Under the pieces are notes generated by a model. The model saw nothing but the letters and a program-made list of their open reading frames with translations, made no database searches and was not told where the DNA came from. A stretch of DNA of 64,000 nucleotides. It comes from Burkholderia cenocepacia (GTDB lineage Bacteria > Pseudomonadota > Gammaproteobacteria > Burkholderiales > Burkholderiaceae). Positions 52,451-61,751 of the stretch are shown in pieces (the stretch's first letter is position 1; each line of letters starts with the position of its first letter). The position numbers and the translations under genes are program-made. The stretch spans positions 3,100,001 to 3,164,000 of the forward strand of contig NZ_CP060039.1 of assembly GCF_014211915.1 (NCBI RefSeq), read 5' to 3'.

Positions 52451-52810
52451 TTACTTCTTGAACACGAGGTCGGTTTCCTTCAGCGACTCGATGTAAGACG
52501 CGATGTCCTTCATGTCGCTGACCGACAGGTTCTGTACCTGCGCCTGCATGATCGCGTTGTTGCGGCCGATCAGCGGGTTCGTCAGCCCCATCTGGTACTG
52601 GCGCATCGCCCACACGAGATAGTCGGCGTGCTGGCCGGCGAGGCGCGGGTACTCCGCGTTGATCGGCTTGTTCAGCTGCGCGCCGTGGCAGGCCGCGCAG
52701 TTGTGCGATTCGACCAGTTCCTTGCCCTTCGAGATGTCCGCGGCGTGCGCGGTACCGATCGCGAGGCCGGCCGCCAGTGCAACCGCCGCCGTCTTGAATG
52801 CGTTGTTCAT
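52451..52810 (-). CDS. Monohaem cytochrome c, c4/c553 type
   Basis: A 119-residue periplasmic class I cytochrome c. The signal peptide ends near residue 23 (AHAAD). Haem is bound at CAACH (38-42). The axial Met is probably in NPLIGRNNAIMQAQVQNLS. The PRLAGQHADYLVWAMRQYQ segment is like one half of dihaem cytochrome c4. It lies 40 bp after a second, similar cytochrome gene; the two act in respiratory electron transfer. Confidence 0.92.
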   Translation of the reverse strand: MNNAFKTAAVALAAGLAIGTAHAADISKGKELVESHNCAACHGAQLNKPINAEYPRLAGQHADYLVWAMRQYQMGLTNPLIGRNNAIMQAQVQNLSVSDMKDIASYIESLKETDLVFKK

Positions 52811-52850
52811 GAATGCTCCTGTCCCGCCGGAGAGATCGGCGGCGCGCGCT

Positions 52851-53210
52851 TTACTTGTAGGGGTTGTCCTTCGTGTCGGCCTTCTGGGCGGCGTAGTACG
52901 CCGACAGATCCGCGATGTCCTGGTCGGTCAGCGAGCCGGCGATCGCATTCATCGACGGGAAGTGACGATCCTTCTTGCGGTAGGCCTTCAGCGCGTTCTC
53001 GAGGTATTGCTGGTTCTGGCCGCCGAGGACAGGCACCCGGTAGACCTCCGGGTACGCCGCGCGGTAGTCCTGGATGCCGTGGCAACCGATGCACATGGCG
53101 GCCTTGCTCGCCCCGTCCTTCGGGTTGCCGACCACACCGGCCGCCTGCGCGCTGCCCGCGAGCGCCACGAGCGCTGCGACAACGACGTGTTTGCCGACGA
53201 ATTTGTTCAT
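52851..53210 (-). CDS. Monohaem cytochrome c, c4/c553 type
   Basis: A 119-residue periplasmic cytochrome c with signal peptide (cleavage near residue 23, AQAAG). The haem motif CIGCH is at 40-44. A c4-half pattern follows (VPVLGGQNQQYLENALKAYRKKDRHFPSMNAIAGSLTDQDIADLSAYYAAQ), with Met as likely axial ligand. It is first in a two-cytochrome operon. TACAAT (complement of 53311-53316) is a likely -10. Confidence 0.92.
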   Translation of the reverse strand: MNKFVGKHVVVAALVALAGSAQAAGVVGNPKDGASKAAMCIGCHGIQDYRAAYPEVYRVPVLGGQNQQYLENALKAYRKKDRHFPSMNAIAGSLTDQDIADLSAYYAAQKADTKDNPYK

Positions 53211-53416
53211 AGCTCTTGTAACCTAGCTTGAGGGGAAACTGGCGCCGAAGCGGCAACGGCCCGCGCCGTTTTGCTTGTCGGTCGCCACGCAGGCCAAAAA
53301 AAACGGCCAGATTGTACCGCGTCGGCGGGGAACGCGTCCATACGGCGCCCCGGTTCGCCCCGCCACAGCCCTGCAACGATACGCGGGCGCGGCCCGCCCG
53401 GACAGCCCTTCTGACT

Positions 53417-53422
53417 TATACT
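53417..53422 (+). promoter_or_regulatory. -10 element of the MoxR-VWA operon
   Basis: TATACT in CTTATACTGGG, 14 nt before an ATG at 53437 and 32 nt before the preferred start at 53455. A TTCTGA-like sequence is too close to serve as -35. Confidence 0.45.
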
Positions 53423-53454
53423 GGGTTTTTTCCCCGATGAAGAAGAGCGTCGCC

Positions 53455-54297
53455 ATGCGTTTCGAAGGGTCCTCGCACTACGTCGCCACCGACGATCTGA
53501 AGCTCGCGGTCAATGCCGCGCTGACGCTGCAACGCCCGCTGCTGATCAAGGGCGAGCCCGGCACCGGCAAGACCATGCTGGCCGAGGAAGTGGCCGCCGC
53601 GCTCGACATGCCGCTGCTGCAGTGGCACATCAAGTCGACCACCAAGGCGCAGCAGGGCCTGTACGAATACGACGCCGTGTCGCGGCTGCGCGACTCGCAG
53701 CTGGGCGACGAGCGCGTGAAGGACATCGCGAACTACATCGTCAAGGGCGTGCTGTGGCAGGCGTTCGACGCCGAGCAGCCGAGCGTGCTGCTGATCGACG
53801 AAATCGACAAGGCCGACATCGAATTCCCGAACGACCTGCTGCGCGAGCTCGACCGGATGGAGTTCCACGTGTACGAGACGCGCGAGACGGTCCGCGCGAA
53901 GCACCGCCCGCTCGTCATCATCACGTCGAACAACGAGAAGGAGCTGCCCGACGCATTCCTGCGCCGCTGCTTCTTCCACTACATCCAGTTTCCCGATCCG
54001 TCGACGATGCAGAAGATCGTCGCAGTCCACTTCCCCGACATCCGCGAGGAGCTGCTGCGCGCGGCGCTCGAGAGTTTCTTCGAATTGCGCGGCGTGTCGG
54101 GCCTGAAGAAGAAGCCGTCGACGTCCGAACTGCTCGACTGGCTGAAGCTGCTGCTCGCCGAGAACATCCCGGCCGACGCGCTGCGCGGCGCGGACGCGAA
54201 GCAGATCGTGCCGCCGCTCGCGGGCGCGCTGCTGAAGAACGAGCAGGATCTGAGCCTGCTCGAGCGGCTCGTCTACATGAACCGGCACAACCGGTAA
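53455..54297 (+). CDS. MoxR-type AAA+ ATPase
   Basis: A 280-residue AAA+ protein. Walker A GEPGTGKT is at 33-40, Walker B is VLLIDEIDKAD, and the sensor segment is VIITSNNEKELPDAFLRRCFFHYI. MoxR ATPases remodel or load metal into partner proteins with VWA-domain subunits, and such a gene follows 28 bp downstream. I choose ATG 53455 (MRFEGSSHYVATDD) because GAAGAAGAG precedes it; ATG 53437 would add six residues. Confidence 0.92.
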   Translation: MRFEGSSHYVATDDLKLAVNAALTLQRPLLIKGEPGTGKTMLAEEVAAALDMPLLQWHIKSTTKAQQGLYEYDAVSRLRDSQLGDERVKDIANYIVKGVLWQAFDAEQPSVLLIDEIDKADIEFPNDLLRELDRMEFHVYETRETVRAKHRPLVIITSNNEKELPDAFLRRCFFHYIQFPDPSTMQKIVAVHFPDIREELLRAALESFFELRGVSGLKKKPSTSELLDWLKLLLAENIPADALRGADAKQIVPPLAGALLKNEQDLSLLERLVYMNRHNR

Positions 54298-54325
54298 TCC
54301 TCCCTCACCCCGCGAAGGCCCGGCC

Positions 54326-55501
54326 ATGCTGCTCAATTTCTTCTACGCGCTGCGCGCAGCCAAGCTGCCCGTCTCGGTGAAGGAATACCTGACGCTGCTC
54401 GAATCGCTGAAGGCCGGGCTGATCTCGCCGTCGATCGACGCGTTCTACTTCCTCGCGCGGATGACGCTCGTCAAGGACGAGCAGTACTTCGACAAGTTCG
54501 ACCAGGCGTTCGGTGCGTATTTCCATGGCGTGTCCGCACTGCCGTCCGAGGCGTTCGACATCCCGCTCGACTGGCTCGAGAAGCGCCTCGAGCGCGAGCT
54601 GTCGCCGGAGGAGAAGGCGCAGATCGAAGCGATGGGCGGGCTCGACAAGCTGATGGAGCGTTTGAAGGCGCTGCTCGACGAGCAGAAGGAACGCCACGAA
54701 GGCGGCAACAAATGGATCGGCACGGGCGGCACGTCGCCGTTCGGGCACGGCGGCTACAACCCCGAAGGCGTGCGCATCGGCGGCCCGTCGAACGGCAACC
54801 GCACCGCGGTGAAGGTGTGGGAAGCACGCGCTTACCGCGACTACGACGACTCGGTCGAGATCGGCACGCGCAACATCAAGGTCGCGTTGCGGCGGCTGCG
54901 CCGCTTCGCGCGCGAAGGCGCCGCCGAGGAGCTCGACCTGCCCGGCACGATCCGCAGCACGGCCGCGAACGCGGGCTGGCTCGACCTGCGGATGGTGCCC
55001 GAGCGCCACAACAACGTGAAGGTGCTGATGCTGCTGGACGTCGGCGGCTCGATGGACGACCACATCAAGCGCACCGAGGAGCTGTTCTCGGCCGCGAAGG
55101 CCGAATTCAAGCACCTCGAATTCTTCTACTTCCACAACTGCGTGTACGACCACCTGTGGAAGAACAACCGCCGCCGCCACGCGGAACGCACCGCGACGTG
55201 GGACGTGCTGCACAAGTTCACGCCCGACTACAAGCTGATCTTCGTCGGCGACGCGACGATGAGCCCGTACGAAGTGCTGCAGCCCGGCGGCTCGGTCGAA
55301 TACAACAACCCGGAAGCCGGCGCCGTGTGGCTGCGCCGCCTCGCCGACCAGTTTCCGCATCATGCATGGCTGAACCCCGAGCCCGAGCGACTATGGGAGT
55401 ACCGGCAGTCGGTCGCGGTCATCCGCGACCTGCTCGGCCATCGCATGTATCCGCTCACGCTCGCGGGCCTCGAAACCGCGATGCGCGCACTCAGCAAGTA
55501 A
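54326..55501 (+). CDS. VWA-domain CoxE-like protein
   Basis: A 391-residue protein of the CoxE-like VWA family that partners MoxR ATPases. The N-terminal half is helical (MLLNFFYALRAAKLPVSVKEYL). The VWA domain starts near residue 230. Its MIDAS reads DVGGS with Asp238, where the classical form is DxSxS, so the first Ser is Gly. The target of the MoxR/VWA pair is not evident; neighbouring cytochromes c are on the other strand. Confidence 0.9.
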   Translation: MLLNFFYALRAAKLPVSVKEYLTLLESLKAGLISPSIDAFYFLARMTLVKDEQYFDKFDQAFGAYFHGVSALPSEAFDIPLDWLEKRLERELSPEEKAQIEAMGGLDKLMERLKALLDEQKERHEGGNKWIGTGGTSPFGHGGYNPEGVRIGGPSNGNRTAVKVWEARAYRDYDDSVEIGTRNIKVALRRLRRFAREGAAEELDLPGTIRSTAANAGWLDLRMVPERHNNVKVLMLLDVGGSMDDHIKRTEELFSAAKAEFKHLEFFYFHNCVYDHLWKNNRRRHAERTATWDVLHKFTPDYKLIFVGDATMSPYEVLQPGGSVEYNNPEAGAVWLRRLADQFPHHAWLNPEPERLWEYRQSVAVIRDLLGHRMYPLTLAGLETAMRALSK

Positions 55502-55556
55502 CGACACCCACTCGCAGATATACAGGCCGCATCCGAGCGGCCGCCCCGGAGAGAGC

Positions 55557-56768
55557 ATGAACCCTTCGTCCACCGCGAGTGCCGGCCGCGCCGGCGGCCG
55601 CCGCTTTTTCGCCGATACGTCCGTGTCCGCGCTCGTCGCCGGCTTCGTCGCGATGATGACCGGCTACACGAGTTCGCTCGTGCTGATGTTCCAGGCCGGC
55701 CGCGCCGCCCACCTCACCGATGCGCAGATCTCGTCGTGGATCTGGGCGCTGTCGATCGGCATGGCGGTGACGACGATCGGCCTGTCGCTGCGCTACCGCG
55801 CGCCCGTCGTGGTCGCGTGGTCGACGCCCGGCGCCGCGCTGCTGATCGCGTCGCTGCCCGGCGTGCCCTACCCCGAGGCGATCGGCGCGTTCGTCGTATG
55901 CGCGCTGCTGCTGACGGCCGTCGGCGTGAGCGGCCTGTTCGACACGCTGATGAAGCGCATTCCGGCCGGCATTGCGGCCGCGCTGCTCGCGGGCATCCTG
56001 TTCGAGATCGGCATCGAGATCTTCCGCGCCGCGCAGTTCCAGACCGCGCTGGTGCTCGCGATGTTCTTCACCTACCTGATCGTGAAGCGCCTCGCGCCGC
56101 GCTATGCGATCGTGACGACGCTGATCGTCGGCACAGTGGTAGCCGGCGGCCTCGGCCTGCTCGATTTCAGCCGCTTCCACATCGCGCTCGCGCAGCCGGT
56201 GTTCACGATGCCCGCGTTCTCGATCGCGTCGATCGTCAGCATCGGCATTCCGCTGTTCGTCGTCGCGATGGCGTCGCAAAACGTACCGGGCATCGCGGTG
56301 CTGCGTGCGGACGGCTACCCGACGCCGTCGTCGCCGCTGATCGCGACGACCGGCCTCGCGTCGCTGCTGCTCGCGCCGTTCGGCTCGCACGGCGTGAACC
56401 TCGCGGCGATCACGGCCGCGATCTGCACCGGCCCCGAAGCGCACGAGGACCACGCGAAGCGCTACACGGCCGCCGTGTGGTGCGGCACGTTCTACCTGGT
56501 CGCCGGCGTCTTCGGCGCGACGATCGCCGCGTTGTTCGCGGCGCTGCCGAAAGCGCTCGTCGTGTCGGTCGCGGCGCTCGCGCTGTTCGGCTCGATCATG
56601 AGCGGGCTCGCGAACGCGATGCAGGACGTGAAGCAGCGCGAAGCGGCGCTCGTCACGTTCATGGTGACCGCGTCGGGCCTCACGCTGCTGTCGATCGGCT
56701 CGGCATTCTGGGGGCTCGTCGCCGGGGTCGTCACGCAGGTGATCCTGAACGCGCGGCGGCCCGCGTGA
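55557..56768 (+). CDS. benE: Benzoate/H+ symporter, BenE family
   Basis: A 403-residue membrane transporter with about twelve helices. [46 protein letters not shown] and [23 protein letters not shown] are BenE hallmarks. No benzoate catabolic genes are near, so the substrate may be another aromatic or carboxylate. It begins 56 bp after the VWA gene, preceded by GGAGAGAG. Confidence 0.9.
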   Translation: MNPSSTASAGRAGGRRFFADTSVSALVAGFVAMMTGYTSSLVLMFQAGRAAHLTDAQISSWIWALSIGMAVTTIGLSLRYRAPVVVAWSTPGAALLIASLPGVPYPEAIGAFVVCALLLTAVGVSGLFDTLMKRIPAGIAAALLAGILFEIGIEIFRAAQFQTALVLAMFFTYLIVKRLAPRYAIVTTLIVGTVVAGGLGLLDFSRFHIALAQPVFTMPAFSIASIVSIGIPLFVVAMASQNVPGIAVLRADGYPTPSSPLIATTGLASLLLAPFGSHGVNLAAITAAICTGPEAHEDHAKRYTAAVWCGTFYLVAGVFGATIAALFAALPKALVVSVAALALFGSIMSGLANAMQDVKQREAALVTFMVTASGLTLLSIGSAFWGLVAGVVTQVILNARRPA

Positions 56769-56949
56769 CGCGGCTCGGCCGCCTGCCGCGGCGCGCGCCG
56801 CCGCGCCCGCCCGGCACGCCAAAACGTGCGCGACACGAATCGGGCCTAAAATGATGGATCGGAAGCGGCGCCCGGCGCCGCTTCGCTTCGCCGCCGCGCT
56901 CGCGCGGCCCGTGAGAACCCGGCGCCCCGCGCTCTTCTTCCGAATCGCC

Positions 56950-57903
56950 ATGACTACCGCACTCGACCAGCTGAAGCAGTACACGACCGTCGTCGCCGAC
57001 ACGGGCGACTTCCAGCAGCTTGCGCAATACAAGCCGCAGGACGCGACCACGAACCCGTCGCTGATCCTGAAGGCCGTCCAGAAGGATGCGTACAAGCCGA
57101 TCCTCGAGAAAACCGTCCGCGATCATCGCAACGAAAGCACCGATTTCATCATCGACCGCCTGCTGATCGCATTCGGCACCGAAATCCTGAAGCTGATCCC
57201 GGGCCGCGTATCGACCGAGGTCGACGCTCGCCTGTCGTTCGACACGCAGCGCTCGATCGACAAGGGCCGCGAGCTCATCAAGCTGTACGAAGCAGCCGGC
57301 GTCGGCCGCGAGCGCATCCTGATCAAGCTCGCGTCGACGTGGGAAGGCATCCGCGCGGCCGAGGTGCTGCAGAAGGAAGGGATCAAGTGCAACATGACCC
57401 TGCTTTTCTCGCTCGTGCAGGCCGCCGCGTGCGCGGAAGCCGGCGCGCAACTGATCTCGCCGTTCGTCGGCCGCATCTACGACTGGTACAAGAAGCAGGC
57501 CGGCGCCGAATGGAATGAAGCGCGCGACGGCGGCGCGAACGATCCGGGCGTGCAATCGGTGCGCCGCATCTACACGTACTACAAGACGTTCGGCTACAAC
57601 ACCGAAGTGATGGGCGCGAGCTTCCGCACGACCAGCCAGATCACCGAGCTCGCCGGCTGCGACCTGCTGACGATCAGTCCCGATTTGCTGCAGAAGCTGC
57701 AGGAGAGCAACGAGACGGTCGCCCGCAAGCTGTCGCCGGAAACGCTGCAGGACAAGCCGGCCGAGCGCGTCGCGATCGACGAGGCGTCGTTCCGCTTCCA
57801 GCTGAACGACGAAGCGATGGCCACCGAAAAGCTCGCCGAAGGCATCCGTGTGTTCGCCGCCGATGCGGTGAAGCTCGAGAAGCTGATCGACGCGCTGCGC
57901 TGA
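56950..57903 (+). CDS. tal: Transaldolase
   Basis: A 317-residue class I aldolase of the pentose phosphate pathway. The N-terminal DATTNPSLI and the Schiff-base lysine in [12 protein letters not shown] (Lys126, equivalent to E. coli Lys132) are clear. The start at 56950 ([15 protein letters not shown]) fits homologues. TAAAAT at 56847-56852 is a candidate -10. A strong terminator follows. Confidence 0.97.
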   Translation: MTTALDQLKQYTTVVADTGDFQQLAQYKPQDATTNPSLILKAVQKDAYKPILEKTVRDHRNESTDFIIDRLLIAFGTEILKLIPGRVSTEVDARLSFDTQRSIDKGRELIKLYEAAGVGRERILIKLASTWEGIRAAEVLQKEGIKCNMTLLFSLVQAAACAEAGAQLISPFVGRIYDWYKKQAGAEWNEARDGGANDPGVQSVRRIYTYYKTFGYNTEVMGASFRTTSQITELAGCDLLTISPDLLQKLQESNETVARKLSPETLQDKPAERVAIDEASFRFQLNDEAMATEKLAEGIRVFAADAVKLEKLIDALR

Positions 57904-57915
57904 GCCGCACGACGC

Positions 57916-57953
57916 GTCAGCGGCTGTCAGCAAGACTGACAACAACCGTCAGC
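57916..57953. repeat. Three GTCAGC copies 3' of tal
   Basis: GTCAGC occurs at 57916-57921, 57926-57931 and 57948-57953, with CTGAC in the opposite sense at 57936-57940. They lie between the tal stop and its terminator. They may form alternative stems; no protein target is known to me. Confidence 0.5.
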
Positions 57954-57962
57954 AAGCGCTGC

Positions 57963-58004
57963 AAACGGTCGCGAACAGGATGTTCGCGGCCGTTTTTTAT
58001 TTTT
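57963..58004 (+). terminator. Rho-independent terminator of tal
   Basis: AAACGGTCGCGAAC pairs with GTTCGCGGCCGTTT (one T-G pair) around an AGGAT loop, followed by TTTTATTTTT. Confidence 0.85.
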
Positions 58005-58144
58005 CATTCCATCGTCAAGCACGCGCACTACAATCCACGTCACGGGTGCGACGGCCGCCTCCCGATGCGCCCTTTCCCCAGTCAATCTTGCACGACGCCG
58101 CGCCAGCGCCGACGCGCCGGCACGGCTCATTCCAGGAGACAACG

Positions 58145-58600
58145 ATGCAAGTTCAACCGTACCTGACGTTCTACGGTCGTGCCGACGAAGCCCTTCAGTT
58201 CTACGAAAAGGCACTCGGCGCGAAGACGATGTTCAAGATGCACTTCAAGGACGCTCCGCCGAATCCCGATTACCCGATGTCGCCGGAGATGAGCGACAAG
58301 GTGATGCACGCGAGCTTCACGATCGGCGACTCGATGATCATGTGCTCGGACGGCGATTGCAGCCAGCCGGCGGGCGCCGCGCACGCCGGCTATTCGCTGT
58401 CGCTGAACCCGGCGACGGTCGAGGAAGGCCAGAAGCTGTTCGATGCGCTCGCCGACGGCGGCGAAGTGACGATGCCGTTCGGCAAGACGTTCTGGGCGCT
58501 CGGCTTCGGGATGGCGAAGGATCGCTTCGGCGTGCACTGGATGGTCAACGTCGAGGATCTGTCGCAGCGCGAGGCGCTCGCGAAACGCGCGCAGGGCTGA
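58145..58600 (+). CDS. VOC-family protein, PhnB-like
   Basis: A 151-residue glyoxalase-fold protein of the YjdN/PhnB type. It starts MQVQPYLTFYGRADEALQFYEKALGAKT, and MHASFTIGDSMIMCSD and MPFGKTFWALGFGMAKDRFGVHWMVN are typical. Enzymatic role unknown; family members are often annotated as demethylubiquinone methyltransferase-like without proof. GGAG is eight bases before the ATG. A shared terminator separates it from the convergent permease gene. Confidence 0.9.
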   Translation: MQVQPYLTFYGRADEALQFYEKALGAKTMFKMHFKDAPPNPDYPMSPEMSDKVMHASFTIGDSMIMCSDGDCSQPAGAAHAGYSLSLNPATVEEGQKLFDALADGGEVTMPFGKTFWALGFGMAKDRFGVHWMVNVEDLSQREALAKRAQG

Positions 58601-58607
58601 CGCAAAG

Positions 58608-58643
58608 GAAACGCCCGCCACCTTGCGGTGGCGGGCGTTTTCG
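58608..58643. terminator. Bidirectional terminator after the VOC gene
   Basis: AAACGCCCGCCAC pairs with GTGGCGGGCGTTT around CTTGCG, followed by TCG. It lies between converging genes and can serve both. Confidence 0.7.
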
Positions 58644-58698
58644 TTGCCGGGCAGCCGGCAATGCGTCGTGCGCGGCACGCGGCCGCGCACGGCCCGTA

Positions 58699-60249
58699 TC
58701 AACCCTCGACGACGTCGAGATAATCCTCCGGCCGCGTGCGATCCTCCGCATGCGCCATGCCGATCACGCGCACCAGCACGCTCACGACCACCGACACCAC
58801 CAGGTTCACGATCAGCGACCACACGGCCGCGTAGCCGGGAATCGCGAGGCCGAACAGGTGGATCGTGAAGATCGAACTCGCCAGCTTCAGCGAGACCGCC
58901 ATCCACGTGCCGCAGACGATGCCGGCCGCCCAGCCGGCCAGCAGGCCGCGATGGTCGAGCACGCGCGTGTACAGGCCGAGCACGATCGCCGGCAGCGTCT
59001 GGATGATCCAGATCCCGCCGAGCAGCTGCAGCTGGATCGCGTAGGTCAGCGGCAGCCCGAGGATGAACACGACCGCGCCGACCTTCACGATCAGCGACAC
59101 GAGCTTCGCGACGTGCGTCTCCTGGTCGTGCGACATGTTGCGGTTCACGAACTCGCGGTGGATGTTGCGCGTGTACAGGTTCGCGGCCGCGATCGACATG
59201 ATCGCCGCCGGCACCAGTGCACCGATGCCGATCGCCGCGAACGCGACGCCGACGAACCACGACGGGAAGTACTCGAGGAACAGCGCGGGCACCGCGAAGT
59301 TCGGGCCGAACGCCTTGAAGTACGGCGCGTACTGCGGCATGTCCTTCACGCCGGAGGCGAGCGCCATGTAGCCGAGCAGCGCGAGCAGGCCGAGCACGAA
59401 CGAGTACGCGGGCAGCATCGCCATGTTGCGGCGGATCGAGTTGCCCGACGACGACGACAGAATCGCCGTGACCGAGTGCGGATACAGGAACAGCGCGAGC
59501 GCCGAGCCGATCGCGAGCGTCGCGTATGCGCTGTAGCCGTTCAGGCTCATCGCGTCGGGCGCCTTCAGCAGCAGCTTCGCGGGCGGCACGGCGGAGAAGA
59601 TGTGCCCGAACCCGCCGAGCTTCGCGGGGATCACGATGACCGCGGCGGCGATCGTGACGTAGATCAGCACGTCCTTCACGATCGCGATCATCGCGGGGGC
59701 GCGCAGCCCCGACGTGTACGTGTAGGCGGCGAGGATCGCGAACGCGATGATCAGCGGCAGGTCGCCGACGAACCCGGTCGTGTCGAAGCCGAGCGCGCCG
59801 ATCACCACCTCGATGCCGACGAGCTGCAGCGCGATGTACGGCATCGTCGCGACGATGCCCGTCACCGCGATCGCCAGCGCGAGCATCCGGCTGCCGTAGC
59901 GCGCGTTGACAAAGTCGGCGGCCGTCACGTAGCCGTGCCGCTTCGCGATGCTCCACAGTTTCGGGAACACGACGAACGCGAACGGATAGATCAGGATCGT
60001 GTACGGCAGCGCGAAGAAGCCCATCGCGCCGGCGCCGAACACGAGCGCGGGCACCGCGACGAACGTATAGGCCGTGTAGAGATCGCCGCCGAGCAGGAAC
60101 CACGTGACGATCGTGCCGAAGCGGCGTCCGCCGAGGCCCCATTCGTCGAGATGGGCGAGATCGCCACGCCGCCAGTTCGCGGCCAGGAAACCGATGATCG
60201 TGACGCCGATGAACAGCAGGACGAAGACGAAGGTCGCGCCGAGATTCAT
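58699..60249 (-). CDS. mctP: Sodium:solute symporter, monocarboxylate permease MctP type
   Basis: A 516-residue SSS-family permease with about thirteen helices. It begins MNLGATFVFVLLFIGVTIIGFLAANWRRGDLAHLDEWGLGGR; the GDLYTAYTFVAVP and YPHSVTAILSSSSGNSIRRN segments are typical of MctP, which imports lactate, pyruvate and related acids in rhizobia. The ATG overlaps the upstream DUF3311 gene as ATGA, the usual partner arrangement. Substrate is inferred from the subfamily. Confidence 0.88.
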   Translation of the reverse strand: MNLGATFVFVLLFIGVTIIGFLAANWRRGDLAHLDEWGLGGRRFGTIVTWFLLGGDLYTAYTFVAVPALVFGAGAMGFFALPYTILIYPFAFVVFPKLWSIAKRHGYVTAADFVNARYGSRMLALAIAVTGIVATMPYIALQLVGIEVVIGALGFDTTGFVGDLPLIIAFAILAAYTYTSGLRAPAMIAIVKDVLIYVTIAAAVIVIPAKLGGFGHIFSAVPPAKLLLKAPDAMSLNGYSAYATLAIGSALALFLYPHSVTAILSSSSGNSIRRNMAMLPAYSFVLGLLALLGYMALASGVKDMPQYAPYFKAFGPNFAVPALFLEYFPSWFVGVAFAAIGIGALVPAAIMSIAAANLYTRNIHREFVNRNMSHDQETHVAKLVSLIVKVGAVVFILGLPLTYAIQLQLLGGIWIIQTLPAIVLGLYTRVLDHRGLLAGWAAGIVCGTWMAVSLKLASSIFTIHLFGLAIPGYAAVWSLIVNLVVSVVVSVLVRVIGMAHAEDRTRPEDYLDVVEG

Positions 60250-60488
60250 TGCGCACCTCCTTGCGTACCGCTCGCCTTCCACGCGTTCTTGGTCTTGAAG
60301 TACACGAACGCGGTGATCACCGCGCTGATGAAGACCCAGAGCAACTGGTACCAGTAGAAAAACGGAAAACCGAACCATTGCGGTTCGATCTTGCTGTACG
60401 ACGGCACCCAGACCATCGCGATCAACGGCAGTACCAGCAGCCAGAGCCAGCGCTTCGCGGCCCGGTTGGCGTCGGCATCGTGAGCCAT
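60246..60488 (-). CDS. DUF3311 small membrane protein, MctP partner
   Basis: An 80-residue protein with two transmembrane helices (LWLLVLPLIAMVWVPSYSKIEP and FFYWYQLLWVFISAVITAFVYF). DUF3311 proteins nearly always precede a sodium:solute symporter and are thought to be its small subunit. The start at 60488 (MAHDADANRAAKRW) has AGAGGAG at good spacing; the frame extends 17 codons upstream without support. Its stop is translationally coupled to mctP. Confidence 0.9.
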   Translation of the reverse strand: MAHDADANRAAKRWLWLLVLPLIAMVWVPSYSKIEPQWFGFPFFYWYQLLWVFISAVITAFVYFKTKNAWKASGTQGGAQ

Positions 60489-60588
60489 GACGTCTCCTCT
60501 TCTATCCCGGTTATCGATCTTGTTGAGCGGGTACGGCACCGAGAGGAGCGGCGAAACGGGTAGGCTGCGGCTCCCCTGGCTTCGCGCC

Positions 60589-60616
60589 AGTATAGGAGCC
60601 GCGAGTACGCGGTCAA
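60589..60616 (-). promoter_or_regulatory. Promoter of the DUF3311-mctP operon
   Basis: On the minus strand TTGACC (complement of 60611-60616), a 16-bp spacer and TATACT (complement of 60589-60594). This is the best sigma-70 match in the window, about 100 bp before the start. Confidence 0.65.
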
Positions 60617-60658
60617 GCAGGGGCGAACCCGAGGTGATCCGCCCCTTGTCACTGGGAT

Positions 60659-60678
60659 GCGCCGGCTTGCGCCGGCGC
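60659..60678 (-). terminator. GC hairpin 3' of the spermidine-synthase-like gene
   Basis: GCGCCGGC and GCCGGCGC form a perfect 8-bp stem with a 4-nt loop, 8 bp after the stop at 60687. No T-tract follows, so it is a weak terminator candidate. Confidence 0.35.
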
Positions 60679-60686
60679 CTCCTGCG

Positions 60687-61604
60687 TCAGATCGAGAACG
60701 CGGTGTCGCGTGCGCCGTCCGTTGCTTTCAAAGCTTTCACCCACTTGCGCGCGGGCAGCTTGAGCGTGTCCTCGATCAGCTTCGCGCGGGCGTCGAGCTG
60801 GGCGAACGGCACGTCGAGCGCGGGGCCCGAGAACGCGATCGCGATACGGTTGCCGTCGTGCACTTCGGGCAGCGCGATCACGCGGTGGTCGAACGCCGCA
60901 TTCAGGTGCTTCATGTTGCGCACGAAGCTCGGATGATCGCCGAACAGGTTGATCGTCGCGATGCCGGCATCGGCGAGGCAGCCGCGCACCGCGCGGTAGA
61001 ACGCGACGCTGTCGAGCACGGGGCCGCGCGCGGTCGCGTCGTACAGGTCGATCTGGATCGCACCCGCCGTGCCGCGGTTGGCCGGGTCGTTGACGAAGTC
61101 CCATGCGTCGGCTTCGTGCACGGCGAGGCGCGCGTCGTCGGGCGGTAGCGCGAACATCGTGCGCGCGGCGACGATCACCGCCGGGTTCAGCTCGACGGCC
61201 TCGACCTTCGCGTGCGGCAGGAAACGATGCGAGAACTTGGTCAGCGCGCCGGTGCCGAGCCCGAGCTGGACGATCCGCTCGGGCGTTTCGAGGAACAGCA
61301 GCCAGACCATCATCTGCTGCGCGTATTCGAGCTCGATATGCAGCGGCTTCGAGATCCGCATCGCGCCCTGCACCCACTCGGTACCGAAGTGCAGGAAGCG
61401 CACGCCGCCTTCTTCGGAGAACGTCACGGGCGCGAAGCGCGGCTTGCGCGGCGCTTCGAGCACCGGCACGTCGTCGTGTTCGTCGATGTCAGGGCGGCGC
61501 TTCACGCGCGGCGGCTGGAGTTTTTCGGAGCCGTTGTAGGCGGACGGCTTGCGTTGCTTGAATGCGCGTGCCTCGGCGGACGCGCGCTTGATCAGTCGGG
61601 TCAT
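60687..61604 (-). CDS. Spermidine synthase-like Rossmann-fold protein
   Basis: A 305-residue protein with a SpeE-like core. VQLGLGTGALTKFSHRFLPHAKVEAVELNPAVI is the SAM/dcSAM-binding region, and IQIDLYDATARGP is the second conserved block. The first 75 residues are basic and low in complexity (RRPDIDEHDDVPVLEAPRKPR). Many such orphan proteins are SAM-dependent enzymes of unknown substrate, so polyamine synthesis should not be assumed. The start at 61604 (MTRLIKRASAEARAF) is chosen by homology. Confidence 0.82.
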   Translation of the reverse strand: MTRLIKRASAEARAFKQRKPSAYNGSEKLQPPRVKRRPDIDEHDDVPVLEAPRKPRFAPVTFSEEGGVRFLHFGTEWVQGAMRISKPLHIELEYAQQMMVWLLFLETPERIVQLGLGTGALTKFSHRFLPHAKVEAVELNPAVIVAARTMFALPPDDARLAVHEADAWDFVNDPANRGTAGAIQIDLYDATARGPVLDSVAFYRAVRGCLADAGIATINLFGDHPSFVRNMKHLNAAFDHRVIALPEVHDGNRIAIAFSGPALDVPFAQLDARAKLIEDTLKLPARKWVKALKATDGARDTAFSI

Positions 61605-61751
61605 GATGGTTGAATCTCGCTGGGTGACGCTGGATGAGCGGACGAGAGGATAGCATTGGTGGGAGGCGGAGGCCGCCGACGCGTGCCCCGCCACGCGTGA
61701 CGTCGAATCCCGTCGGCGCTACGCTGCATTCGCGGACCCACAGGAGAGCGC

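Noticed and set aside
55491-57095. A 534-codon minus-strand open frame opposite benE
   Set aside because: Composition is dominated by Arg, Asp and Gln with no motif; benE on the other strand is a clear family member.
60687-61604. Calling this gene speE for polyamine synthesis
   Set aside because: Only the Rossmann core is shared; the N-terminal extension and lack of a neighbouring speD or related gene make the specific role unsupported.
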